From the NCBI GenBank assembly GCA_017479935.1, contig JAFVBO010000024.1, positions 1 to 42,672 on the forward strand: a stretch of DNA of 42,672 nt. Reading direction: 5' to 3'. The notes under the pieces were generated by a model. That model was not told the origin of the DNA and did not search any database. It saw only the letters and a program-made list of their open reading frames with translations. Shown one piece after another: positions 1 to 7,074 of the stretch. The first letter of the stretch is position 1; every line of letters begins with the position of its first letter. This DNA is from Lachnospiraceae bacterium. GTDB taxonomy: Bacteria; Bacillota; Clostridia; Lachnospirales; Lachnospiraceae. Both the position numbers and the translations under genes were made by a program.

Positions 1-377
1 TAGCCCAAGGAAAGCCCTGGACGGTTTACATACACAGAAAAGACATGATCAGACTGGTCAGGGGAGTAAGAAATAAATGCTGCCATGGTATCCGCAACCA
101 TTCCTTCTGTTACCCATTCCGCGTCAATACTCTGATATGCACGAATATTTGATGCAATTTTCGCTGCAGGGATACCAATATCATTGCCAAAATAAAGAAA
201 GCCAACAGATCCAAAGCATAAAACACTCGTATAAAATAGAACTGTGCCAACACAATGATACCACTTTATCATTCTACGGTTTTGCGCGTTTGCATCTGTT
301 TTGTATCGCTGTATAAAAGCCAACAGGGCGATAACGATGACGATTATTTCAACAATAATCCAAAATAATATTTCCAT
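1..377 (-). CDS. Membrane protein of unknown function, C-terminus beyond window edge
   Basis: An open frame runs from an ATG at 377 leftward with no stop to the window edge, giving 125 codons. It starts MEILFWIIVEIIVIVIALLAF, a strong first membrane segment (about residues 3-21). A short basic, polar loop follows, then a second hydrophobic stretch (about residues 42-66). The rest looks extracytoplasmic and includes a polar region near ISYSPDQSDHVFSVYV. A weak AGGA lies 9 bases before the ATG. I do not recognise the family. It is read in the same direction as the secreted protein gene upstream but has its own 218-base upstream region with paired TTTTGTCC sites. It could be a sensor or an accessory protein of a regulatory pair, but nothing visible proves this. 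Confidence 0.7.
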   Translation of the reverse strand, partial: MEILFWIIVEIIVIVIALLAFIQRYKTDANAQNRRMIKWYHCVGTVLFYTSVLCFGSVGFLYFGNDIGIPAAKIASNIRAYQSIDAEWVTEGMVADTMAAFISYSPDQSDHVFSVYVNRPGLSLG

Positions 378-447
378 ATATGTTGTTCCTATATTTTAGA
401 ATAAGCTTATTCACCAACCTGGTTCAACGGTTGGTCTTGTAAAAACC

Positions 448-499
448 TTATAAGTATGAATGTGTGTTGTTTTTGTCCTTATTTTCCCTGTTTTTGTCC
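448..499 (-). promoter_or_regulatory. Putative activator site and promoter for the left-edge gene
   Basis: On the plus strand TGTTTTTGTCCT occurs twice (468-479 and 489-500), exactly 21 bp apart. Read on the minus strand, the nearer copy sits where a -35 box would be, 17 bp upstream of a TTATAA -10 candidate (448-453). No consensus -35 is present, as expected for an activator-dependent promoter. Two identical repeats two helical turns apart suit a dimeric activator. LytTR regulators such as AgrA use 9-bp repeats with 12-bp spacers, the same 21-bp period. The regulator's identity is inference. Confidence 0.45.
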
Positions 500-514
500 T
501 CTTTTTTGATATTA

Positions 515-572
515 TGTCTATCAGAGCCCCTAAGCCCGCATGCACTAAGGGTTTAGGAGTTCCGAATAGACA
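515..572. other. Long imperfect stem-loop downstream of the secreted-protein gene
   Basis: TGTCTAT (515-521) pairs with ATAGACA (566-572). Inside it CCTAAGCCC (529-537) pairs with GGGTTTAGG (549-557) with one wobble. It lies 24 bases past the stop codon of the gene at 596-1747. No T-run follows on either strand, so it is not a classical intrinsic terminator. It may be a 3' stabiliser or part of the next gene's leader. Confidence 0.4.
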
Positions 573-595
573 TTGATTAGCAACTGTAAAATATC

Positions 596-1747
596 CTACT
601 GATACTGAAGACCTTCCTCCTGACTGAAGATATACTCATCCTGTACCGCCGGGACATAATAAATGCCGTATGCCTTCATTCCCTCTGTTCCCGAAAGGAG
701 GAGTCCTTCCGCATTCGAAAGCTCAACGTAGAAGCGATAGTACGGAAGCAGGGTTTCCTCCGTCGCGCCATTCCGATAAACCAAATCCGCCTTGGCAACA
801 GAAGAAATGTCCTCCACAGAAGCCGGAACGCTGGTCTGGTACTCGCCTGCAAGGAGCTTTGCCTGTGCTTCCTCTACAGAAATGATCGGATAATCCCCGA
901 TCTTTTCACCTTTCGTCAGCCCATTGCGGATACGGATCATCATCAGATTACCTTCATCGTCAGGGCTGAATTCTGCATAGCAGAAATTGTAACCAAGCAT
1001 GTTTTCCACATGATCAGAAGATCCATCATATACCCGGTAGGAACGAACGAACTGTCCGCTTCTGTTGTAACTGCCTTCTACGATCATCTCCGGATCGTCA
1101 TAATCCATAAGTGTTGCAAAGCACTCAGCCAGATAACCCAGGGCAGCTTCCGCTTCTTCTTCCGTGTTGCCCTTACTTGCAAAGGTATATTCTTCCGGAA
1201 GCGGGTATCCTGTAGGAATGTTGTAAATGAGCGTTCCATCTGCTTCTGCTATCAGTCGGCCATTATTCGTATCCGCCGTAATTCGATAGACCATATCTCC
1301 CGGTATCAGACCTCCGTCCATTCCCTTTGTCGCATTCGTTCCCAACTTGGTACTGTAAATCTCCAGACCAAGCACTTCCGCTGTTTCTGTCAGCTTAGCC
1401 ATCATCTCCTCTTCGCTTAATCCGTACAGAGCCCCTTTTCCGGAGGGATCATAGCATCCGTTCTGATAAACCGGAAGCGTTGCCAATGCCAAGTCAGATT
1501 GCCAAGGGTTCTCATTTTCCAGGTTTTCTGCGTTATACGCCATCACGGCTCCATATAAACCACCCTGAAACTGGTAGTCCGGAACGACGATCCTGGAAAG
1601 ATCCTCAGAAGACGAATTCGGATTCACTTTGTTCTCGTTACCCGCTTCCTCCATCGCAAACGGAGGCGTTTCAGACTCGATATCAAATCCGCCTTGAAAA
1701 AGACCGGAAAGTAAAACAAGCAGTAATACAACAATAATATTATTCAT
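596..1747 (-). CDS. Secreted or membrane-anchored protein of unknown function
   Basis: 383 residues from the ATG at 1747. This start has AGGAGG six bases upstream; earlier in-frame ATGs lack such a site. The N-terminus (NNIIVVLLLVLLSGLFQGG) is a signal peptide or anchor without a lipobox cysteine. The rest is acidic and soluble-looking, with no membrane segment. It seems to hold two alpha/beta parts: about residues 60-220 (PVYQNGCYDPSGKGALYGLS...) and 220-383, the latter ending in LPYYRFYVELSN and YGIYYVPAV. The end faintly recalls extracytoplasmic regulatory proteins such as YycI, but I cannot assign a family. It has its own promoter region with TTxTGTCC repeats shared with the next gene, so the two may be co-regulated. 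Confidence 0.75.
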   Translation of the reverse strand: MNNIIVVLLLVLLSGLFQGGFDIESETPPFAMEEAGNENKVNPNSSSEDLSRIVVPDYQFQGGLYGAVMAYNAENLENENPWQSDLALATLPVYQNGCYDPSGKGALYGLSEEEMMAKLTETAEVLGLEIYSTKLGTNATKGMDGGLIPGDMVYRITADTNNGRLIAEADGTLIYNIPTGYPLPEEYTFASKGNTEEEAEAALGYLAECFATLMDYDDPEMIVEGSYNRSGQFVRSYRVYDGSSDHVENMLGYNFCYAEFSPDDEGNLMMIRIRNGLTKGEKIGDYPIISVEEAQAKLLAGEYQTSVPASVEDISSVAKADLVYRNGATEETLLPYYRFYVELSNAEGLLLSGTEGMKAYGIYYVPAVQDEYIFSQEEGLQYQ

Positions 1748-1852
1748 CTTTTTCCTCCTATTCATGCTTACATCACGATACACATACTTGTCCAAATAGT
1801 TGATCAGTTACTGTTTTCCCGGGTAAACAGCCGCTGCCTTGGAACTGTCTAT

Positions 1853-1881
1853 ACCATAGCACTGTCCTTTCAGGATTTGAA
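1853..1881 (-). promoter_or_regulatory. Weak promoter candidate for the secreted-protein gene
   Basis: On the minus strand, TTCAAA (1876-1881) and TATGGT (1853-1858) are 17 bp apart. Both boxes are imperfect. The start codon lies about 105 bases downstream. Direct repeats sit immediately upstream of the -35 box, which suggests activation. Confidence 0.35.
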
Positions 1882-1882
1882 A

Positions 1883-1919
1883 TTATGTCCGCGAATCGGG
1901 CTTTTTTGTCCGCGAATCG
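1883..1919 (-). promoter_or_regulatory. Paired direct repeat, probable operator
   Basis: TGTCCGCGAATCG occurs at 1886-1898 and 1907-1919, a spacing of 21 bp. The TTxTGTCC core (1883-1890, 1904-1911) also occurs, with the same spacing, upstream of the left-edge gene. The site lies between the terminator of the ABC operon and the promoter candidate of the 596-1747 gene, so it should act on that gene. Confidence 0.45.
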
Positions 1920-1948
1920 AAAAAAGCAAGGAGGATCGTCCTCCTTGC
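1920..1948 (-). terminator. Intrinsic terminator of the GntR/ABC operon
   Basis: A perfect 10-bp stem (GCAAGGAGGA at 1926-1935, TCCTCCTTGC at 1939-1948) with a 3-base loop is followed on the minus strand by six T residues (1920-1925). It lies 33 bases past the stop codon of the last operon gene. Confidence 0.9.
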
Positions 1949-1980
1949 TCTCTCCCCTTGCTCGCGTCCCTCCTTACTGC

Positions 1981-2652
1981 CTACGGCTTCTCCAGCCACC
2001 CTGGCAAAAGCACCGCATAGGCAAGCGCCATTATGAGAAATACTGCACACGATGCGGCTTTAAATGTAGTGGGCAGATTTTCCATGGAATAGAAATGCTT
2101 CACAAATACAGCAGGAACCATGGGAACAAACATGTTCAGCCCCCGGAAAAGGTACCTTTTTTCTTGTCCTTTTATGAAGAAGGCAGGTATCTGCATCAGG
2201 AAAGCAAACAGCACACCGCCCAGGCTGACGGCCAAAAACTTAAGCGGGCTTTCGGAGATATTCCACAGGCGTTGAAACCCAAATGTCAGAAGGGCAACCG
2301 CCAGATATGCCGGAATCAGGAGCGTCAGGCCTCCCTGCAGAATAATCCCCACTTTTTTCTTTGTTCCCAGGGATATATTCTGGAAAATGCAGCACTTCTT
2401 TGTTATGGTATTTCCAAACACAAAGGCAGACAACCCTGATACGCACCCAAACAGCATCAGTTCTGTCGCCTTAGGCCAAGAACCCAGGACGGAAAATGCC
2501 TGTGCGGGATCATAGCAGGCAAGAACCCGCCAACCTATATAGAAAAGAAAACCATTATACAGCACAAAAATCAGTTCTAGCCATTCACTCTCGTCATCCT
2601 TTTGATCATACTGCCAGATGGCAAACATACGAAATATGTCTCTTGTTTTCAT
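1981..2652 (-). CDS. Multi-pass membrane protein of the ABC operon
   Basis: 223 residues from the ATG at 2652, preceded by a G-rich ribosome site (AGGGGGGTG). About six hydrophobic segments are visible, including IFVLYNGFLFYIGW near the start, GIILQGGLTLLIPAYLAVALL in the middle and FLIMALAYAVLLPGW at the end. The first 25 residues are charged and cytosolic-looking. It is the last gene of the GntR-led operon and follows an ABC ATPase by 14 bases, so it is probably a permease subunit. It shows no clear sequence motif of a named permease family. Its partner would be the other membrane protein at 3458-4012. Confidence 0.75.
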   Translation of the reverse strand: MKTRDIFRMFAIWQYDQKDDESEWLELIFVLYNGFLFYIGWRVLACYDPAQAFSVLGSWPKATELMLFGCVSGLSAFVFGNTITKKCCIFQNISLGTKKKVGIILQGGLTLLIPAYLAVALLTFGFQRLWNISESPLKFLAVSLGGVLFAFLMQIPAFFIKGQEKRYLFRGLNMFVPMVPAVFVKHFYSMENLPTTFKAASCAVFLIMALAYAVLLPGWLEKP

Positions 2653-2666
2653 TCCGGCACCCCCCT

Positions 2667-3458
2667 TTACGAATGCGTGACAGTGTGGAGCGCCAGCATT
2701 AACTCTTCCACGGTGGGAAACGGACTTCCGGGAGAAGCATATGCTTCTTTGCACGCATCCAGCCCGCCTTGAAATACCATCCGACCCGAATCCAGAATCA
2801 GAATTCTGTCCGCAATACGGTCAAGGTCGTCCGTCATGTTGGTGGAATACAGAATAGCGTGCGTCTCGTCCTCCATGAACTCCTGTAACAATTCCAGAAT
2901 CTGCTTTCTGCCAGGTGGATCTACCTCCGCACAAGGTTCGTCCAAAACCAGAATTTCCGGCCTGCGCGCCATCATCAGGGCCAACTGCAGACGCTTTTTC
3001 ATTCCTCTGGACAAATCTCCAAAGCGTTTTCCCTCCGCGACGGAAAGACGGTTTAACAGTTCCATGCAATACGCTTCATCAAACCATGGTTCCAGCTTTT
3101 TCACAGTCGCGGCCATTTCTTTTCCCGTACACGATTTCGGGCATTCCATCTGTTCAAAGACAAAAGAAACCATGCGCCTTATGCTCTTTTCATCCCTGGC
3201 ATAGCTCCACTCGTGGCCATCCGTCGGATGTTCATGAAACACCACTTCGCCTTTCTGCCACTTTACCTGTCCAGCCAGTGCCATAATAAGGGAGGTTTTT
3301 CCGGATCCCATATTTCCAACCAGTCCCGTGATGAGGCCTCTCGGAAGCGAGAAAGAAACATCCTGCAGCAGGAAGGAATATCGGTTTCCGGCTGTACCTG
3401 TTCGCAAACTGCCCGGGTACCCTACCTGAAGATTTCTACATTCCATTGCGCTATTCAT
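2667..3458 (-). CDS. ABC transporter ATPase (NBD1), H-loop His replaced by Asn
   Basis: 263 residues. The start at 3458 has GAGGGG eight bases upstream and overlaps the previous stop as TGATG, so translation is coupled. Visible motifs: Walker A GNMGSGKT (about residue 46), Q-loop FVFEQME, signature DLSRGMKKRLQLA, Walker B EILVLDEP with the catalytic Glu, and D-loop AEVDP. The switch region reads YSTNMTDDLDRIADR, where family members normally have STH; the codon is AAC. The neighbouring ATPase at 4034-4726 keeps His here but has a degenerate signature, so the two probably form a heterodimer with one impaired site. It resembles the Ytr-type exporters controlled by GntR regulators. The substrate is unknown. 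Confidence 0.9.
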   Translation of the reverse strand: MNSAMECRNLQVGYPGSLRTGTAGNRYSFLLQDVSFSLPRGLITGLVGNMGSGKTSLIMALAGQVKWQKGEVVFHEHPTDGHEWSYARDEKSIRRMVSFVFEQMECPKSCTGKEMAATVKKLEPWFDEAYCMELLNRLSVAEGKRFGDLSRGMKKRLQLALMMARRPEILVLDEPCAEVDPPGRKQILELLQEFMEDETHAILYSTNMTDDLDRIADRILILDSGRMVFQGGLDACKEAYASPGSPFPTVEELMLALHTVTHS

Positions 3459-4012
3459 CAGACATCCCCCTCTTTTTGATCTAAAGAGCCTCTGAACGCA
3501 AAGGCAAACATCATACTGTACAACAAAATGCTAACGAGAATCCCAGCGCCATAGACAATAAGCCAATCCGATATTCCGGTCAGACTGACCCATGGTAAGA
3601 TCCATACAGCCGAAATAATCAAATCCAGCAAAATCCCTGCCGCATACACAGTCCTTTTTCTCTCCGCCTCCGACATTTCGATGGACCTCGCAAGCGAATC
3701 CGGATCTCGAAAGTGCTTTCTCAAGTTGTACACCAACCATATCAAAATCACCAGCAGGAGAATGATACGAGCAACCATGTCAGCCTGTGCCTCGGCATGC
3801 ATCATGTCTATCACGGAAGATAATTCCGGAGCGTCCGTCCTGTTTTCCGGAAGCATATCCGAGTACAACAGCGTATCAAAGCCTCCTCGTAATCCCAAAA
3901 GCAGCAACACGGAAAAGATCCATACAAACGGATGCTCACGGATATACCTGTAAATCGGCGGAATCCAGAGAATATAGGAGCTTCTTATATAGTCAAAAAA
4001 ACGATTGATCAT
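3458..4012 (-). CDS. Membrane protein of the ABC operon, four predicted segments
   Basis: 184 residues, start at 4012 with AAAGGAGG seven bases upstream. Predicted membrane segments: about 28-44 (FVWIFSVLLLLGL), 80-98 (ARIILLLVILIWLVYNL), 125-145 and 150-170. Residues 46-78 form a polar extracellular loop. It is encoded between the two ABC ATPase genes and its stop overlaps the start of the next gene, so it is very likely a permease subunit of the same transporter. No named permease family is evident. The short length suggests a half-permease that pairs with the 223-residue protein downstream. Confidence 0.75.
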   Translation of the reverse strand: MINRFFDYIRSSYILWIPPIYRYIREHPFVWIFSVLLLLGLRGGFDTLLYSDMLPENRTDAPELSSVIDMMHAEAQADMVARIILLLVILIWLVYNLRKHFRDPDSLARSIEMSEAERKRTVYAAGILLDLIISAVWILPWVSLTGISDWLIVYGAGILVSILLYSMMFAFAFRGSLDQKEGDV

Positions 4013-4033
4013 GACTTTGCCTCCTTTCCAGCC

Positions 4034-4726
4034 TTAAGAAAAACGCTCCATCATTTCCGCGATAGACGGCAATTCCTCCCCCGGCATAGCCATCCGTTCC
4101 CGGAGCGCTTCTTTCTCATCGTCAAACCGGATCTGTCCGTTATCCAAAAAGACAATCCGGTCCGCAATCCGATCCAGGTCCGCGGTGATGTGTGTGGAAA
4201 ACACAAGGCTGTGATTCTCGTCCTTCATATATTCCTGCAGAAGGTCCAGCACCGCATGACGCGCTGTCGGAGTCAGGCCGCTTGTCGGTTCATCAAGCAG
4301 CAGAATATCCGGTTTTCTGGCCAGCTCAAACAGAAGGAGATAGATCCTCTGCTCCCCGGAGGATGCATATATTCCGGCATTCTCCCTGCTGATCCCGAAC
4401 CTGGCCATCTGCTTCTGGAAAAACGCCTTGTCGAACCACGGCTCAAACAGCGCCACCGCATCCGCCAGATCATCCGGTTTCCGAAGCAGCCAGTCGCGCA
4501 TCGGACCGCCCACAAGGTTCACCCTTCCTTTGTCTTTATGTACGCTTCCTTCCTCTGGTAAAAGCCGTCCGGCCAGAATGCGCAATAACGTTGTCTTGCC
4601 TGACCCGTTGCGGCCAACCAGTCCGGTAATGAGTCCCGGGACTATCTCCAGGTTGACAGGCCCCAGAGTGAAATCCTCGTGAACCCCTCCCGGCCGAACC
4701 ATCACATTTTCACATTGCAGTTTCAT
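4034..4726 (-). CDS. ABC transporter ATPase (NBD2), degenerate signature and D-loop
   Basis: 230 residues, start at 4726, seven bases after the regulator gene, whose end contains the GGGGAG ribosome site. Motifs: Walker A GRNGSGKTT (about residue 39), Walker B DILLLDEP, and H-loop VFSTHITADLDRIADR with His retained. The signature reads ASSGEQRIYL instead of LSGGQ, the D-loop reads SGLTP instead of SGLD, and the expected Q-loop position reads NLVGGPM without Gln. Together with NBD1's Asn in the H-loop, the signature and D-loop defects fall in one composite site of a heterodimer, leaving the other intact except for the Q-loop. It probably powers export of a peptide, antibiotic or lipid-like compound; the substrate is not visible. 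Confidence 0.9.
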   Translation of the reverse strand: MKLQCENVMVRPGGVHEDFTLGPVNLEIVPGLITGLVGRNGSGKTTLLRILAGRLLPEEGSVHKDKGRVNLVGGPMRDWLLRKPDDLADAVALFEPWFDKAFFQKQMARFGISRENAGIYASSGEQRIYLLLFELARKPDILLLDEPTSGLTPTARHAVLDLLQEYMKDENHSLVFSTHITADLDRIADRIVFLDNGQIRFDDEKEALRERMAMPGEELPSIAEMMERFS

Positions 4727-4732
4727 CCTGTC

Positions 4733-5107
4733 TCACTCCCCTTTCCAGCATTCTGCAAGTGCCTCCTCCATCTCTTCCTTCGTCAGTCCCGCACCTTTAG
4801 AGAACTCGACCAGATCCTTCATCTGGTCCTCCATCTGCGAAAGACGCACCGACCGAATATAGGAAGAATCGATTTCCGCCACATAAACCCCCTTTCCCGG
4901 CCGGCTGATCAGGAGCCCTTCTGCGCACAAATCATCATAAGCCCGTTTGCTCGTTATAACCCCCACCTGACATTCCTTTGCCATCTCCCGGATAGAGGGA
5001 AGCAATTCCCCGGAAGACAATTCTCCGGTCAGTATTTTTTCCCGGATCTGGTTCTCCATCTGTTCGTAGATGGGAAGTCTGGATACCGTTGAAATGATCA
5101 GTTTCAC
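4733..5107 (-). CDS. GntR-family regulator, YtrA type
   Basis: 124 residues from a GTG at 5107, chosen because AAAGGAGG stands six bases before it; upstream ATGs lack a site. Residues 1-70 form a winged helix (LPIYEQMENQIREKILTGEL, SGELLPSIREMAKECQV, RPGKGVYVAE). The short C-terminal part (about 50 residues, helical and acidic) has no ligand-binding domain of the FadR or HutC kind, which places it in the short YtrA subfamily. Such proteins repress ABC-transporter operons and respond to cell-wall stress or antibiotics in Bacillus. It is the first gene of the ABC operon and probably represses its own promoter at 5191-5219. Confidence 0.9.
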   Translation of the reverse strand: MKLIISTVSRLPIYEQMENQIREKILTGELSSGELLPSIREMAKECQVGVITSKRAYDDLCAEGLLISRPGKGVYVAEIDSSYIRSVRLSQMEDQMKDLVEFSKGAGLTKEEMEEALAECWKGE

Positions 5108-5190
5108 ATGCTGCCTCCTTTCTGGTTTCCTAGAATCAATATAGTTCAATGAAATTTGTAGGTTGATGTGTGATGGTTGTTTCTGCTGTT

Positions 5191-5219
5191 ACTATACAAT
5201 AGATACGGTTGGCTGTCAA
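5191..5219 (-). promoter_or_regulatory. Sigma-A promoter of the GntR/ABC operon
   Basis: TTGACA (5214-5219) and TATAGT (5191-5196) are separated by 17 bp on the minus strand, close to consensus. The GTG start lies about 85 bases downstream. The spacer and -10 region (CTATTGTATAG) are partly symmetrical and could be the GntR operator, but this is inference. Confidence 0.8.
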
Positions 5220-5229
5220 GGGGGTATTT

Positions 5230-5279
5230 GCAAGAAACCGGCCAGACCATGTCAAGCTATGGTCTAGCCGGTTTCTTGC
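5230..5279 (-). terminator. Long hairpin after the AAA/PD-(D/E)XK gene
   Basis: A 21-bp stem (5230-5250 and 5259-5279) with one mismatch encloses an 8-base loop. It lies 32 bases beyond the stop of the gene at 5311. No clear T-run follows on the minus strand, so termination is likely but not certain. Confidence 0.55.
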
Positions 5280-5310
5280 CTTTGTTCCTATCTTTTCTTT
5301 GTCTTTGAGC

Positions 5311-6987
5311 TTACGCTCTTTCTATGATACAGGTATGATGTTTGTACTCCGGATCATCATTCCGCTTTTCTTTATCATAGTTTATGCTGACCAGCAGCAG
5401 ATTTCCCTTGTAATGTTCCAGCCGTTCATCGTACTTCTGCTGCCGGATCTGCGTCAGTGCCGTCTTCGCATCTTTATTATACTTCAACTCGATCAGCAAC
5501 GCCGGTAACTCCGGATACTTTGGCGATGGCAGAAATATGACATCTGCATACCCTTTTCCTGTATCCAGCTCCAAAATGGTCGTATAGTACTTCTGCGCCG
5601 CATAATACGCATACTGGATGGCATAACTTAATGCTGCCTCATCGTTGTACGTCTTGTTTCCCGCTCGGTTATGGGCTTCCTCCAGAAGTTCCGCCACCTT
5701 TTCCGCATCCTCTTCCCATGTAGCCCGGAGGAGCTTTTGCGACCTTTCAAATGCTTTGAAGGTGCTGACCCATTCCGCCGATTTCGTGGACGTCTTAAAC
5801 TCGTCCAGGATTTCACGATTCGGGATAAACACTTCCTTCGTTTCACTGTCATACCCCAGATAACCCAGGTGGATCAGAAGCGAAAGCACATCGTCTCGCC
5901 CATGGAAGGTGGTCATATCGTTCTGATAGGAAGAAATATCAATTTTTAGCCGGCCACCATCCATCAGAAGCGCCACCGCGTCCTGAAGGCCGTCATAGTC
6001 TTTGCGGATAAACTCCGCCAAAGCCTCATAGGTTTCTGTTTTGTTCCAGTAGTTCTGAATCACGCCGGTTGAAACTGCCTTGACAACCGACAAAGGACTA
6101 TATAAGGCGTATATTCTGGATGTGGGGGATGATCCCGTCTCTTTTTGCCGTGTATGTCCCGGATCCGGCGGGATAACTCCCCTTACCAGATAGCCGTCGT
6201 ACCAGTCTTTGATCTTCTGGTAATCCCTTCCATATTGATCACACAGTTCCATCACTTCATCTTCCGTAAAACCGGTAAACCTGGCAAGCTGTAAGGGGGA
6301 CGTCATGGAGTATTCATCGAACATATTGAGTGCGGAATGCTCCCCATATTTTTTTATCGGCAGAATCCCTGTCATATAGGCCAGGGCGACATAATCCTTG
6401 TCCTTCAGCCACTCCCTCAGGAAATCAAGATATCGTATCTGGCCTTCCGGATCCTTCTGCCGAATTCGGAAGATGGCGTCCCATTCATCAATAATGATAA
6501 CAAATGCCCTGTTTGTCTGTGCAAAGATTTTCTTCATTACCCCAGAAAGGTTGATGCGGCTCCCATAAGAAATATGTGGATATGCAGCCATGAGCTCCCC
6601 GGTCACTTCTTCCGTAAGATAATCAAGTATGTCATCGACACTCATATTTCTCTGAATAAAATCCGTCAGAACAATCCGCAGGACATCAAACTGTCCCAGA
6701 TAATGATCCCAGGCGATTTCCTGGTTTCCCCTCCGGATCGGAGCACATTTCGCCAGTTTCGTGTTTTCAAACAGGGAACGACTGTCTGCCGTCCGGTCGT
6801 AATAGGCGCAAAGCATATCCGCCGCCATGGTCTTTCCAAACCGGCGGGGACGGGAAATGCTTACATATCTTTGATTCGTATTGATGATCGAATTCATGTA
6901 TGAGATCATCTCTGTTTTATCTACAAATATGGCAGAATCCACAGCCATCTGAAATCGGGTTTTCCCCGGATTCAAATAAACTCCCAT
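5311..6987 (-). CDS. AAA-ATPase-like protein with C-terminal PD-(D/E)XK nuclease-like domain
   Basis: 558 residues. The N-terminal part has the family hallmark ISRPRRFGKT as Walker A (about residue 45) and IIIDEWDAIF as Walker B. The C-terminal part (about 430-558) carries GYADVIFLP followed by ALLIELKYNK and TALTQIRQQKY, the D...E-x-K core of a PD-(D/E)XK fold (DUF1703 type). This matches the AAA-ATPase_like/DUF1703 family, often found in many copies in gut clostridia and Bacteroidetes. Its role is not established; nucleic-acid processing or defence has been suggested by fold alone. It has its own promoter (7036-7064) and stands alone. Start at 6987 has GGAGG eleven bases upstream. Confidence 0.9.
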   Translation of the reverse strand: MGVYLNPGKTRFQMAVDSAIFVDKTEMISYMNSIINTNQRYVSISRPRRFGKTMAADMLCAYYDRTADSRSLFENTKLAKCAPIRRGNQEIAWDHYLGQFDVLRIVLTDFIQRNMSVDDILDYLTEEVTGELMAAYPHISYGSRINLSGVMKKIFAQTNRAFVIIIDEWDAIFRIRQKDPEGQIRYLDFLREWLKDKDYVALAYMTGILPIKKYGEHSALNMFDEYSMTSPLQLARFTGFTEDEVMELCDQYGRDYQKIKDWYDGYLVRGVIPPDPGHTRQKETGSSPTSRIYALYSPLSVVKAVSTGVIQNYWNKTETYEALAEFIRKDYDGLQDAVALLMDGGRLKIDISSYQNDMTTFHGRDDVLSLLIHLGYLGYDSETKEVFIPNREILDEFKTSTKSAEWVSTFKAFERSQKLLRATWEEDAEKVAELLEEAHNRAGNKTYNDEAALSYAIQYAYYAAQKYYTTILELDTGKGYADVIFLPSPKYPELPALLIELKYNKDAKTALTQIRQQKYDERLEHYKGNLLLVSINYDKEKRNDDPEYKHHTCIIERA

Positions 6988-7035
6988 GTTTTCCCATACC
7001 TCCAGGATGACAAAGGTTTATCGATATCGCTATGT

Positions 7036-7064
7036 ATTATACCTCAACGATGCTCTTTCGGCAA
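7036..7064 (-). promoter_or_regulatory. Sigma-A promoter of the AAA/PD-(D/E)XK gene
   Basis: TTGCCG (7059-7064) and a perfect TATAAT (7036-7041) are 17 bp apart on the minus strand. The region begins 10 bases after the stop codon of the PstS-like gene, so no separate terminator fits between them. Confidence 0.7.
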
Positions 7065-7074
7065 CGGCTTTCCT

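Noticed and set aside
77-316. Plus-strand 79-codon frame at the left edge
   Set aside because: The minus strand here encodes a continuous membrane protein with typical hydrophobic pattern; the plus frame has no ribosome site.
413-435. ACCAACC...GGTTGGT hairpin as a terminator
   Set aside because: No T-run follows on either strand and it lies in the leader of the left-edge gene; it might be an operator but nothing supports that further.
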